NCBI GenBank assembly: GCA_021234155.1
Contig: JAJEKV010000001.1
Coordinates: 19,237,382 to 19,301,381 of the forward strand
From: Isoetes taiwanensis
Taxonomy: Eukaryota > Streptophyta > Lycopodiopsida > Isoetales > Isoetaceae
DNA: 64,000 bases
Reading direction: 5' to 3'
Positions within the stretch are counted from its first letter, which is position 1; the number at the start of each line of letters is the position of its first letter. The notes beneath the pieces are model-generated. The model ran no database searches, was not told where the DNA came from, and worked only from the letters and a program-made list of their open reading frames with translations. Below, in pieces: positions 20,465-34,491 of this stretch. Position numbers and translations under genes: made by a program.

Positions 20465-23445
20465 TTAGTCATGTACTAGTAACAGTGCCTAGAGTTGCTG
20501 GGGATTACTTGGGAACCTGTAAAATTATAAGTGAACAATAGGAAAATAATACAGTAATAACTCTGCAGTTAATTTTTTATAGTTGATATCTTGACAATTG
20601 CACATTGAAAAGGTAGTACATGGTTACTCATAAGAGATCCAGTGTTTTGCTTTGGTGGGTACGTGGTGAGTTAAAGAGCAATTTCATCCGTAGGATCTTT
20701 TTGTAGACTACATTTGGAGTGAATCTCCTGTTGTTTTATAGTAGTGCTCCTTGTCTTGAGGTGTCTTGGATATAGATCTTCATTATTATGCACCTTGAGT
20801 TGAGAATGCGACATAGATCTGGCCGTGCGTGAACTAGTATTGGCAGGTAGATGCCAACAGAGGCCATGAACTGCCCTTGTGGCTATCTATATACATATAA
20901 CACGTCCATTTGAAATTTAATGGTATATATGATGACATGTCCATTTAGTCTTTTCAAATGTCATATTAAAACAAGGTGATGCGCACGGAGGGTTGCCCTC
21001 CATGGCCGGAGGTTGAAGTGGCTTAAATCATACTTGAAAGTCATATTTTTACAATCAACAAAAATTGCTATTTTAAAACATTGACATTTTGTGTTGGTGA
21101 TGCCCACAGTATTGCAACTTTTTACCTTCCTCTAAATAAATAGGGTTAAGCAAAGACCTAGCATCCTGATGCTTGGAACTAACTGGAGCATGCACATTAC
21201 CTTGACATAGGGATTTTGACTTTTAGACTACGATGGATATTTTTGCAAGGGAAAATGCAGGTATAGCACATATAAGACATGGTACATGCTAGGTTATTTC
21301 TGCTAGGCCAATTAACGTTATTCTGTTGAAATTATTTCAAATGGTAATATTCTCTAATTTCGTTTTTTCACCGCCATGGTCCATGGATTTCTCACTTGAT
21401 TTTGGCATGGATCTGATTTTACATTAAATCAGTAAGAGGGTGACCTACATGGCACTATGTTGACCTACACATATGACATCATGCTAGTTAGGTTATTCTT
21501 GCTAAGCCTAACCATGAACTGGAATTTGGAATTCGTCCCAAAAGTATTTTCTGACAACTAACATTTGCAAGGAAAATAATGGACCCATTGTTTTCCCTTG
21601 TATTGTTCAGAATGAATGAAGCATGGCACATGTAGAACTTAAATAGCAAGATGGCATGTCGTTAAACCTTAAGGTGTGTCATGTTTTATATTTTAATATT
21701 GGATGATTGTCATGTTTAGACCTGCAATTTATTGTTGCATGATGGCAACGATATGTTGAGTAGTTCTAAGTGATCCTTACATACCATGGGTTAGGATCCA
21801 TGGTGTAGGACTTCGCTTGCTCCATGCTTTAAGTCCACTACACTTGCACTTTTCCATGAGGCAACAATTTGCATGGGTTCATGTATGGGTTCCATCGAAC
21901 AAAATTAGCATGCAACATCAGGTCCTATATCTACCACTAATATCATTTTCCCATGAGAATACATCCTGCAATTTATCGTGGCAGTGGTTCCAGAAAATGC
22001 AATGGCTGCTTAGTAAAGTAGTGTGAATATCAAACTTGCAATAATAGTTTGAAATTTGCAAAAGTTAAAGCCTAAGACATTAAAATTTTAAATGTAGCTA
22101 CAAAATAAGTCAAAGGATCCTATTTGAAAAAAGATGAACACCCAAATTGCAAGGTGCCACCATGTTGCTAGGGCAGCCATTGATTTAATATTTTAGGAGG
22201 AAGCAAGCTAATATTTCAATAGTATTATTTTGTCCTCAATTTAGTGAGCATGGCTGATCGTAACAAAATTGTAAAAAGAAAATTATATCAAAAGCAGCAC
22301 CTTTAACTCGGGATTGCTAGATGTTTTGGATCCTTATTCTCCTCTTTATTGACTTTTGACCAAATCAAATCCTTCTGCCCCAAATCTTCTAAAACTATAG
22401 AAAGATATGTTTGCTTCTTGGATCATTACCAAAAGAAACGAGCTTCCAGGCTGTTCGTTGTTTGCTTCTAGGCTTTGAAGAAATGCCTTCAAGAGTCACA
22501 GAACCATATAAGTTCCTCTGCTTAATAGAAAAGCTACACCTTGAGTTTTTCTTGTCACCTCCCCTTCAAGGGCATTATGGCTGGTAAATGGGCAGGGGAG
22601 CAGGGTTGCAGCTTCTTGCCTGAGTGCAATTCTTGCTTCTGCGTCTATTTCACGTTGTGATGCCGTGTACATTAGGCCAAGGTTACCACTTGGACAATAT
22701 AGCTAACATCAAGAGAGTCATAATTTCACACTAAAGCGAACAGTATCCCAAAATAGGCAAGCCAAGCAAGAAAAATGACATCCCTTATAATTTAAAGAAA
22801 TTCAAGTGTAATCATACTATTACAACTCCCCAATGCAGATTGCCTATAAGAGGCACCTACAGAACCTCATCATGTTTTTTTTGTCTAGAATAAATTAGTG
22901 CCATCTATTGATGCTGGTTTGTTATAATGCTTATGAGTGCATCCAACAAATTGGCTTCAACCTGATAGGAAACTTCTATTCAAATAGTTCTCCAACAAAC
23001 TGGAATCTGATAATAAATCTACCACTGAACATAAATATGAAGCACAGGGCCATAAGAGTATGCAATTCTAGATCACAAATACCTATACAACTATCTTGAC
23101 TTAAGTACTATCAAATGTGATACGGATGCTTCTGTTCAGCAGGTTCCTATTCCCTTGCTGAGGGTCGGAAAGAATGGCCTATGAAAATGGCGCATGCATT
23201 TTCTTTGTGAGCTCTCTGTAAATCATGTCTCGCTTGATTCTGACAGCCAAGCAGATGATTTTTGAACCAGTGGATTGCCCCTATCAGAGCATCATGCAGT
23301 ATCATCCGTGCATCTTTAACTTAAAACCCGGTGCTTTTTGCCCATCGCCCACATGCTTAAAATGCAGCAGAGATTGCATTCAGAACTAAAGACATAAAAA
23401 AGTTTGTGCAAAGATATAAAGGCATATTTCTCCTTCTCCGTTTTA
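20465..23445. other. Noncoding stretch; motif shared with two other sites at its start
   Basis: No gene recognised; all open frames are below 70 codons. The first 50 bases (TACTAGTAACAGTGCC, GTTGCTGGGG, TTGGGAACCTG) match sequences at 43,716-43,765 and, in the first part, 54,191-54,220, so a repeat end lies here. Confidence 0.5.
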
Positions 23446-23704
23446 TGCATATTCACACGGGGGATGACTCCGGGCAACGAGAGCTGTTGGATAGGCATAT
23501 TCACCCCTTATTCCTTAATCTACACCGTACACAAAGTTCCTCGTTTGTGGGGTATGGATTTTCAGAATTTGGTATACTGTATAACAAGAATCGCAAAATA
23601 CTATAAGATTTTAAGCAATATACTATATAGTGTTGATTTTGTACGTGCAAAACATAATTATAAGGGCTCTCGCTGCCCTACGTCACCCCCCATGTGAATA
23701 TGCA
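23446..23704. mobile_element. Small inverted-repeat element (about 260 bp)
   Basis: The left arm TGCATATTCACACGGGGGAT and the right arm, read on the minus strand as TGCATATTCACATGGGGGGT, continue to GGGCAACGAGAGC and GGGCAGCGAGAGC. The arms are about 40 nt with a few differences. No coding capacity. I cannot define a target duplication with confidence. Confidence 0.75.
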
Positions 23705-26700
23705 CCCAAACCAAAGGGGGTTTAAGGGGGAATTTAACTTTAAGGCGTGTAATGTAATGGTTGTTGTTATAGGTTAAAAAAATTTTTGCCCCTTCGGGGC
23801 AAAAAACAAACAACGTTACATCACACTTGGATGAGTTGATGTTATGTCGGATGTAAAACATGTAGCAATATGTAGCGGCCGTTCGTGATGTTGAGCCTAG
23901 GCCTCGTCCGTTTCATGCCATTCGTCTCATTGTAATATCTAGATCTAATATCTACCATTAAAAAAACATGTTAATAACTAGTAATGGTAGTAATAATATG
24001 AATTATAACACAAGCTTGTAATAGTAGTAAACCATAAAAACTAATATAGTAGATGTTATGATGTTAGATATTATAGCATTTTATTTTTACATAGAAACTT
24101 AAACAATGGCCATAATGTTGAAGCTTATTGAATGGGCAGTAGATAATGCTAGATATTGAAAGAAAGGCGACATTTTTAATTTTAAAGGGAAATAGTTAAA
24201 GGAAAGAATAGGATTTTTGAGACAAAGCAGATTAGGTCACGGTTAGGGTTAGGGGTTTCGCAATGGATCGATGACGGCAATTTGCTTTGCTTGAACACGT
24301 GGAAATCCGATTGAATAGAAAGATGTGAGGGCGAATCTAAGCGTGGTCCGCGAGATTTTGAAAACAAGGTTATCTTACCATGCTACAATAATTGGTTCCG
24401 GTGGGCTTCAGAGGGAAAGCTCAGCAGATATGGCTATGGCGGCTAGTGGCTCCGGTTTGGCCTATGGGGCGTGGTTTTTGAGTTTTTGTAGCTTGATATG
24501 AGCGGTAGCTAGTTAAGCGATGGAATCGGCGACAAGCAATCACTTATATGGAGAAATCGGCAACGAACATTGTTTACTTTCGGCTTTTTTATAGCGATTC
24601 TGATCGTCCACCCGGTCAGACCATTTTACAACAGATGTTCATCGGTAGCACCCAATACAATCGCCCGATAAAACTTGAAGATGTGGCTATGGCGACCAAC
24701 CCGTGTCAGGCGGTTCGGCTATAGCAGGCTAGATATTCATGGCTCCAGCCGCACTAAGTGGCCATTGCTTTTTGAGCTAAAGTTGAGGAAGAAAAAAAGG
24801 GAAAAAGCGCAAGATCTCGTCTCCATCTCCAATTTTGCATGCTAGGTATTTGGCTGCAGGTTTTGGTACCATTATAACACAACAGCCAGATCTGAAATGT
24901 TACAAAAGATGAATGAAGAACAAGAACGAGAATAAGAACGAGAATAGAATAAGATCATGAATTCTGCCATGAAAGATCATGAATTTTTTTATTCGCCATG
25001 CTGATGCTATATTCCAAATACGATTAAAACAGAATATCTAGCAAACAAAAAACATTGTTAGGAAAGAAAAAAACCAAAATCTTGCATACCAAAACTGTTG
25101 AATGACTGAGCAAGGCGGATGAACAGGACGGATCGATAACACCAAAGACAAGAACTTTTCGGAGAAGAGAACTTTACGGTTTCATGCATATGAATAAGGA
25201 GATCAAAATAACAACCGTTAGATTGTTGAAGGTAATCGGATCAACGCCCAAAAAGCCAAGACTCTAGAAATACTATTTAGTATGGCCCAATGAATACAAC
25301 ACTAAAATCATAGGAAAACCATGCCAAAAAGCGTATAAAATCACAAAAAAAAACCCTGTTATAATGCTAGATATTCTAGTCTATCATTACTAGATCATCC
25401 AAATGGAAAGCAAGAGACGGAGCTTTGCCCACTTCAGAGGCTGCTTGTAGGCTATTTATGTATCATTTTGACAGAAATTATAAGCAAAAGAAGGTGGGTT
25501 TCTCCAGAATACCTGTCAGCGCGAGTACCTTATCAGCTGAAAGTCCGCAGAAGCATAGAGAGTAAACAATGTGTACTGAATCTGTTCTTTAGCACTGCTA
25601 CAACACTGTCGCAACACCACTGCTGCACAATTTATTGATTCATGCTAAAAAGTTATTGCTGATTAACGCCATTATACTGAAAACTATTGCAACGAATGAA
25701 GAACTGAATGGTATAACCGTAACACCAACAACCGGCCCTTACAACCGAGACCCAGTGGTGCAGAAGAAAACCTATGAGATTTTTGCAATACCTGGGCAAA
25801 TTTTTTCTGGGCAGTAAGTTTTCAATGTTCTGTTTCAAAAAAGACACCAGAAGCTACATTTCGCATCAATGAAGGGCTCCAAATGAACTTAGCATCCACC
25901 TTGAAATAGATTCCAATTTCTGCAAACTATTATCCAACCTTTTACCAAGCAGGGCCTCTGAGCAGGAGAAAAACAAAGAGATGGTTCAAAAAAGGGGCAA
26001 AGAAGAATGCGGATGAGCAAGTGGGAAGGGCGATCCCATTATAACCAGAGTATTCAAGAGGAGGCAAGAAGGACCTATTATCGCCGGAAAGCGGACCTGG
26101 CATAGCAGATCTGCAATCTATGAAAATAATATGGGATCATGCCCTTTTGCCCCTAAAACGATGCATGCACGTTTCGGCTCTAGGATCGTCCTCAGCACAG
26201 AAGAAAAAGAAGGGTCGAGCTACGCCATAGCCACGCCTGCGAAGGAATGGGGCTGGATGACCGAGAGTTTATAGGCAGCAGCCAGTTTTGAGCAATCACC
26301 AGCATATACTAGGCATATACTGGCATATACCTGAATATGCCCACATACCCACATAAACGAGGGTTTGCCCCCTAGGGGCAACCCAAAAATTGTAATATAT
26401 TAACTAGCGGAAAAGCAGGGTTGGGGCGAAGGTTAGGGCGGGGATGGAATAGCTTCATTTATCAACACGATTGTACACGAGCCGAAAGTTGCTTGGCACC
26501 TAGAAGTAGTGTGGGGGCATGATAGGGAGAGAATGTGGATTTCAATGCTCCGTGATAGGCCCCTGCGATAGCATTTGGAAGGTGTCGTGAATTTGGATGC
26601 TACGTGATAGGGCTTTATAGTGGCATTATTGATCGATGCTACTGACGGCTTTCACGTTTGACGAGGTACACTATTGTCCCCTTTCTTTCTTTTTTTGATG

Positions 26701-29700
26701 GCAAGAATATGTATTAATATATGAATCTTACATTGGGTATCCCGAAATGAGATCTTGAAAGGAAGAATTACGACAAAGTGGGGATTACCATAGGACTAGT
26801 CGCCCTCGACGAGGCTTAGATTCTATATGGAGTTAGTGGCCAATTTTAAGCAGCAAGAGCTGAGGAGAGTACCCCACTGAGAATGGAGATCCCGCTTTCG
26901 TGCAGTTGCTGCTACGAAAGTTTTGTTCAGATGGAAATCTGCTGTCATGTCTCAGATAAGGACAGGATAAACATATTTGTCCACCAAGAACATGTCGCAT
27001 GGTTTTCGATCTCCAAATAGCAGTGCACATGACATCCATGCAGTTGTAAAAAAGGGATTATTACAACCAACCAAAAAATAAAAGGAAGCTAAACTAATTT
27101 TAGTATCCCAAACCATTCAAAGGACACCCCAAAAATCTTTTGGGGACCTTAATGTTAAGATGTCCTTTTACTCTTGATCCCCATCAATCGTTTTTTTCTT
27201 TTCATTTTATAATCTGTTATATTTAGTCACCCGAAGGCAATGCATTTGTCTTGCCCACAAACACAAACACTGACTACCAAGACTACCAACCACTGCACTC
27301 CATGTCCTTTTTGGAATGATTTTATTAACTAATCACTTTAACATGGGATGTTCAATAGATCTAACATGCAGGCATTGAATGTGATTTCAATAGTTTATTG
27401 TTCTCACAGATAGATGAAAAACATAACACAGGGTTAACTAGGAGTGCAAGTTTTTGGTTACAATAATTTACAAAAATTGCTACACATATACCTATACCTT
27501 TACAGCTATTTTTCCCCATCACCTCAATAAGAGGCAAATTTTGTAATGATGGTGTAGCCCTACCATTACCTTGGTTATACTATAACCCCAAAATCTACTC
27601 TATACGTAGTTTTTTGCTATTGTTTTTGCAATAAAACAACACTCAAAGACCACCCATATTAATGTTCCGAAAATGCTAGAAACAACGGTAGTTTGTTAAT
27701 GTAGTTTTTTCCACACAAAAAAACGCATAGTTTTCATGTGTGGTTTTTAGACAAAAACAGCGCGTGCTTTTCTGTGTGGTTTTTACCCGTGGTTTTTAGA
27801 GAAAACAACATTTAAATTTATACATAGTTTTCCCCCAAATAAAAAACAATATATAGTCTTTAAATGTGGTCTTCACCTAAAAACAATGCATATGTAAAAA
27901 ATTTAGCATAGTTTTCCTTTACGTGTCCATGTGTTGTTTTCATTGTTTATAGTGAAACCACGTGTTGTTTTCATACTGATACACATGTTTTTTTTCTATT
28001 GTAGAAATATCAAAACTTAAGAATTGCAGTTTTTTTGTTGTCAAGAGCAAAAAAATTGCATAATTGCAATAGTAAACAAATGAATTTTGGCATTATCTTA
28101 TGATGAAATTACAATGCATGCTGTCACATGTCAAGAACAGCCCAACAACATCTGTACACACAGAGTTATCAGAGCGCAATTGAGTTTAAACATATCAAGC
28201 TTGAGATGATACAAGTGATATCCAAGGCAATACATTTAAACCATCACATCCTCGTAGTTCTAGAAAGCTTCCTTTCAAAAGGGCTAGCCATACATCAGGA
28301 TAAGACATTGAGGGCAGGAATAATCAAATGATCCACCCTTATGCCTTGAAGCATGCTACTAAAACATCGATACAGCAAAACTCTTATTTGCTGCCATCTC
28401 AGCCAGATAGATGCAGCCAGGAGTCACTGCGTTTGTCTGTCTGCATTATGGAGTAATGCCTTTTGCTCGCCGTACTTCCCTCTGGTTTCTACCTCTCTGA
28501 TTCACATGCAAGCTTCTCCTACAAAAAAAAATCTTCAAGATCAAAGAAACAGAAGCAAATAATCCAAGAAAAAAAAGCAAATAGCCCAAGAAAAAAAGGG
28601 TTTGGATCCTAATACAAGAAGGATTTGGATTATTCAAGATGAGAAACAGAAGAACCAAAATAAGTTTCTTGTGCATTTTTTGTGGCAAAAAAAGCAGACA
28701 TTTAGCCTAACTCTGTTTCCTTCTTCGTACTATGTACCCATAAGAGCTAATTCTGGCACCATTCTGCTGCTTTACTCTGCAAGTTCAAGGGCAAGAGAAA
28801 TCCATGCAGCTAAGGGATAATCGCATGGTAGCAAATCAAACTTAGGCATTAATCGGGGTAACTAGATTCAGATCCAACAGCAGAATGAAGAGATTGGAGT
28901 GGATAATACCTGAGTATGGGCCATGCAGCTCAGACGATGCAGCAAGATGGCGAAATTTAATCGCCTCCTCCCTTTCGCAATGGGACCGCCAATTTACTAG
29001 CATGGGATCGGCCGCTTGTTGGAAGACCTATTCTAATGAAAACCGTGGCAAAGAGCTTCGCAATGCATGCATCATTATCCAAGAGAGGCAATGAAAGTTT
29101 TTACCTCAAAAAGGCCAATCCAATCGCCGGGAGAGCTTGAATGAAGAAGATCGAGCAAGCGGGATGCCATCTTATTTCTAAGTAAGAGTTTATGCAAGCC
29201 GGGAAAAAAAAGGGGGATGAAAAGAAAAGCTTCGCCCTTTGGTTGCCGGATTTGTCCAACGAAGATCTGGCCGCCATAGATGAAGCAGTAGATGGCTTCT
29301 GATCTGGCTTACTTCCATAGATGAAGAAACAAAGGTATCGCCATAGCTGGACTGGAGCAGAGCAAAGCGGTCGAGACGCGAGACAGGCAAATGAACCAAG
29401 GCGGGAACAGGCCCGTTAATTCGATCCACCAATAGAATGAGAGGACCTGGATCACAATCCAGGCCGTCCATTTTGGCGTAATCTCGGCGGTCAATACATG
29501 GGTTTTTATATATTTGTTAGTATTTAGCTCCCACACAATCACCAAATTGGCATAACTTCAATCTAGATATCTCTAGTCTTACTATGGTCCCAATAATGAC
29601 TATCAATTCTAGTTAACCATTGAAATATTAACTAGAATGTACTGTAGCATCGAGCATTGACCAAAATACTGTTTAACCATTGATTAAGTATTGGATGCAA

Positions 29701-30759
29701 CAAACTCGACTCTTAACACTTCTTTAGGCGCTCCTTTATTGAATTGATCCGAAATCTATACATTATGTGAATTCTATGTACATTTATCTGGGGTGATTCC
29801 TCTACGTTTTCTTTGTCGGTTTTAGTTGTTATATAAATGGAGCCATTCAAATGATGTTGCCTCCATATTTTATGCCTTTATCGACTCGTTTTGAGTAGCA
29901 AGTATATTTTACATTCCCATCGGAACAAACTGAACCTGTAAACTATTAAACCTTAATTTAATGGTTAATATATCTTCAACCCTTAAGTTTGAGCAACCGA
30001 GATCTAGTAGGTCATTCGTCTTTGCATAAGCATTGGGACTTAAAACCTTGTCGTGATAACTGCGGAGTTTAAATTCCCTTAAGCGATTCAACTGTATCAT
30101 CATGGATTAATGTTGCTAGTGCACTTGGAATATCCAGTAGCAATATCTTTAACTCAGATAATACGTGATGACCCTATGATTCTAACAATATTACACCTTC
30201 AGACAATATTGGAAATTTAAAATGTCCAATAAACATTGTGAAAGTATTTGTCGTCAATGACATCAACTAAGGCCTAGATTCCACTACGCCATCAGTTGCT
30301 ACAGGGACAAATCAGGGAGCCACAAGTAACTAACTAACACCATTATTGGTATTCCATTGCAGTCTGAAGCATGGGTGGAAGTCTCCGACATGACGTGAGA
30401 TATCACAATAATTACAGCCGAGGGATCTTGTCCGGGAGTTTCACAGAAATTTGCCAGCTTGAATAAACAAAGCCTAGATTTACAAACTACCGGAGGTGCA
30501 ATGTAATGTAGACCACGGTAGAGAAGCCCTAATTTATTGCCAACACCTGCTAGTTCTTGCCAACAGATCTAGAAATGGATTTGAGCCTAACTCTAATCAA
30601 TTTGGATTGTATATTTACCCTATGATGTGTCATTAACCATGACCAATACCATAGAAGGTTCTTTATGACACAACCATGACCAACATCTTTAAAGTTTTTA
30701 TAAACTTATCTGGCAATTATAGGCACCCATTGATTTTAGTAACATTTACCCCAGCTTAC
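23705..30759. other. Seven kilobases without recognisable genes
   Basis: I see no coding sequence longer than 97 codons and no similarity to known families. The 27.6-28.0 kb part is a degenerate T/G repeat of GTGGTTTTTAGA type. The rest is anonymous AT-rich DNA with plant-repeat character. Confidence 0.5.
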
Positions 30760-31215
30760 CTGGTTCTCAAGGAGGCTCAAACATGCAATCTAGGCTCCAA
30801 CATGCCAAGGTGGCTCAAACATGCTACCTAGGCTTTAACATGCCAAGGTGGCTTAAACATGCCGCATAGGGTCCAACATACCAAGGTGGCTCAACAATGC
30901 CACATGGGCTCCAACATGCCACCTTGGTGCCTATGTGGCAGGTTTGAGCCACCTTGGCATGTTGGAGCCTAGGTGGCATGTTGAAGCACACATGGCATGT
31001 TTGAGCCACCTTGGCATAGGTGGGATGTTGGAACCTAGATGGCATGTTTGAGCTACCTTGGCATGTTCGAGCCTAGGTGGCATGTTGGAGCCCACGTGGC
31101 ATGTTTGAGCCACCTTGGCATGTTGGAGCCTAGGTGGCATGTTGGAGCCCACATGGCATGTTTGAGCCACCTTGGCACGTTGGAGTCCACGTGGCATGTT
31201 AGAGTGGGTGTGGTA
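30760..31215. repeat. Minisatellite in inverted orientation (57-bp unit)
   Basis: From about 30,930 to 31,215 the plus strand repeats GTTTGAGCCACCTTGGCATG, TTGGAGCCTAGGTGGCATG and TTGGAGCCCACATGGCATG. A full unit is 57 bp, so open frames show repeated 19-residue blocks (CLSHLGMLEPRWHVGAH). From 30,760 to 30,925 the same unit occurs in the opposite orientation, so the two halves can pair. Confidence 0.85.
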
Positions 31216-31234
31216 TGTTTGTGTGCCAAACCAG

Positions 31235-31425
31235 TGTCTATCTTTGGTTCTTCATATCAATGTGTCTTCTACAAGTTGCCAAGTGATGGATGTCTTCAAG
31301 TTTCATGCTCTACACGCTCACACACACATGTATGAAGTCAAATGCTAGTGAGTGTGTCAAGCATGCATACAGCTCTTTTATGCCGCCATTTTGTGGCAGT
31401 AATGGCATGTGGACAACTTGGTCAT
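31235..31425. repeat. Dispersed repeat, copy 1
   Basis: This segment (TTTGGTTCTTCATATC, GATGTCTTCAAGTTTC, ACACATGTAT, GTCAAATG, TATGCCGCCATTTTGTGGCA) is similar in order to 62,110-62,280. The function is unknown. Confidence 0.6.
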
Positions 31426-31429
31426 ACAT

Positions 31430-31730
31430 GGATTTTTAGAAAACCATAAAAAAACCACATCTCAAAAAAACACTACCTTAAAAAACACCCATAAAAAAAA
31501 AAACATCCCTTCAAAAAACCATACCGCCTGAGAAAACAACACATCCTTAAAAAAGAAACTACACCTCCTTAAGAAACCACACATTCTTAAGGAAAAAAGC
31601 CACGGCTCCCTAAGAAAAACTACAGCATATCCTTGAAAAACCACACCTCCATAATACTACGTGTAGGTTTTTTTCAAATCTTCAAAAAAACAATCCGTAT
31701 TTTGTTTTTACCGTTGTTTTCAGCCGTGGA
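31430..31730. other. Low-complexity A/C-rich stretch
   Basis: Built from AAAAACCACA variants. The minus-strand frame of 60 codons over it is a composition artefact. Confidence 0.6.
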
Positions 31731-31984
31731 CCAAATGTTGGGGTTGTAAGATACTTCCAAGGTTTGATCATTCTGCTTCTCAGGAAAACTGGAGCCCCTA
31801 TTACTATGATGGAGTGACTGAGCTTGCTCTACAAATGAAAAAAATGATCTAACAAAGCTAGCACCTTTAGACAGATTAGACATGCTTGGTGCAAGAGATT
31901 CTCGTAGCCCAAAATGCCTAAAACGAGAATATGAACGTTGTACATGTTATCAGGAATAGACTCCAAAATGTACTAAGGCTAAGC

Positions 31985-32592
<608 letters not shown>

Positions 32593-33578
32593 AAACACAA
32601 TATATGACTTCAGCACTGCAAACAATAAGAACGGCAGAGCTTTTCAATATGGTGCAGCATGATAATGGAGTTAAAACCATCATTCAAAAAAATTGAGAAT
32701 ATGTCTTAATTTTGGTACTTTTTTCCGTCCGCGTTTTTTTTGTTTTTTATTCCCCGTCCGCCATTTTTTTTGTTTTTTCTCTCCATCCGCCTTTCTTGTT
32801 TTCGTTTTCAATTTTCAATTTTCAGATTCCCGCCCGTCCGTTTTCCCCCCTTTTTTTCATCTCCTATTCTTTTGCTCCCTCTCCTTATTTTTTTCCCTCC
32901 TCTAAATTCCCGCCCGTCCCTTTTCTTTTACTCCCTCTTCGCTTTTAGTTGCTCCGCCGGTTTTTATTTTTTGTGTTTCTTCGTTTCTCAACAAAGAGGT
33001 CCACGCCTCTTTTACCATATCGGGTAGGTTTTCCATAGGCTTTCCACATCGAGCTTTTCCACAGGGTTTTCCATCGAGCTTTTCCACATCAGAATCAGAA
33101 CAGGTGGGCGCTTGGGGACTTGGCGGATGGAACATTGGTGGATGAAGCACTTGGAGCCTGACCAGGGCTTAACAATACAATACTCTGTTATCTCTTCTGG
33201 ATACTGCTAGGTATACTACCAATATCTCATCTGTTATCTCTTCTAGATATTACTCTGTTATTGCTAGGTAGACTCGGCAGGATGGTAATAGTCCAGATTG
33301 CTGGAGAGAAGCCCTTGTAATTTTGACTTGATTCACAGTTGCTTGATGCAATACAAATTCTGATGTTGAATCAGCCCAAAAATGCTCAAAAGCACAATTA
33401 TTGAAGGGGCTTTGGGGTTGGGCATGATCTAACTGTCAAATCCGACCTACTTTGAAGTGTTGTATTTGCTAATTTCAAGATCAAAGCGGGGAAATTTGCT
33501 CAATTTTCGTGATGTTGCGAGGATTAAAATTTGCTCAATTTCGTGATGTTGCGGGGTTTTGTGAAGAGCCTATAGTTG

Positions 33579-33600
33579 AAATCGCTACCGGTAGCGATTT
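33579..33600. repeat. Variant palindrome in element C
   Basis: A perfect 22-bp palindrome: AATCGCTACCGGTAGCGATT flanked by A and T. It keeps the AATCGC arms of the A palindrome but has a different centre (TACCGGTA). A hybrid copy at 33,776-33,796 reads AATCGGCGCCGGTAGCGATT. Confidence 0.9.
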
Positions 33601-33624
33601 AAAGGTGAGTGCTGGTGAAAAAAA

Positions 33625-33676
<52 letters not shown>

Positions 33677-33684
33677 GAAAATGA

Positions 33685-33705
33685 AAACGCGCCTGGCGCG
33701 ATTTG
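33685..33705. repeat. A-type palindrome in element C (copy 1)
   Basis: AAAACGCGCCTGGCGCGATT: core identical to the palindromes of element A. Confidence 0.9.
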
Positions 33706-34064
33706 AGGTTAGCCTATTCCTTATTTTTGTCATTTTTGGACATTTTAAGGACATTTGAGAGTGATTGTCCTTGTTAAATCGGCGCCGGTAGCGATTTTGT
33801 ATTACTTTTCCATAAAAAGTTGTTCTTTTAAAGCTTTTTTTGTAGGATGTTTTTTGTTATTATTTTTCTCTAAAACTGGTTTTTTTAACTATTTTGTAGG
33901 ACATTTTAAGTATTTTGGGCGGGATAAAATCGCATCGGGAGCATTATAAAGACTCTTCACGTTTTGTAAAATCGTCTGTTTTGACCATTTTGTAGGACAT
34001 AAATTTTATTGTTTGTATAAATATTTGAGTTGAATCTGCATAAATGTAGTATGTTTATGTCCAC

Positions 34065-34087
34065 AAAATCGCGCCAGGCGCGATTTT
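34065..34087. repeat. A-type palindrome in element C (copy 2, perfect)
   Basis: A 23-bp palindrome with core AATCGCGCCAGGCGCGATT and AA/TT on the outside, differing from perfect symmetry only at the central A/T. A half site TCGGCGCGATT lies at 34,311-34,321, close to the right end. Confidence 0.95.
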
Positions 34088-34491
34088 CATTTCGAAAATA
34101 AGGACTTGCTTGCAGTTAGTTATTCAAATATACTTGTTATTTTACTCTACAAATTTCGCGGTTGCGGATAATTGTGTTTAAAATATGCAATTTTTTAGGT
34201 TTTTATGTTGCCAAAACATAAAATTTTTAGGTTAAATTCCATCGTATTTTACAAGTTTCATCAAATTCAACACATGGTTATATAGCTAAAATGGCCTATA
34301 ATAAGCCTATTCGGCGCGATTTGGGACCAGACATAATCCCAATTTAATTGAATGATGGTTTTAAGGTGAGCAAAAAAAGGGTTGAGAAGCTAAACCTGCA
34401 CGAACAGGAGATGTAATAGTGATCAGATATCTATTTTTCTTGCATATAAACTTGAATGAAGAGACAATTAAAATGGACAAGAAAGCACCAA

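Larger units (their letters stand above)
32675..34360. mobile_element. Element C: non-autonomous relative of element A
   Basis: TTAA flanks both ends (32,671-32,674 and 34,361-34,364). The ends are inverted repeats: AACCATCATTCAA, then AAATTGAGAATATGTC (left) and AAATTGGGATTATGTC (right, inward), about 32 nt with few differences. They match the end of element A. The interior is 1,686 bp: a pyrimidine-rich stretch (32.7-32.95 kb), a poly(A) run of more than 40 (33,619-33,674), and A-type and related palindromes. Open frames inside (up to 95 codons) are composition artefacts or unrecognised. It should depend on transposase supplied by an A-type element. Confidence 0.88.

Noticed and set aside
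30931-31335. Repeated 19-residue proteins on both strands
   Set aside because: The minisatellite unit is 57 bp, a multiple of three, so it stays open by chance on both strands.
32693-33027. Three overlapping plus frames inside element C
   Set aside because: Three frames open at once over a T/C-rich tract is a composition effect.
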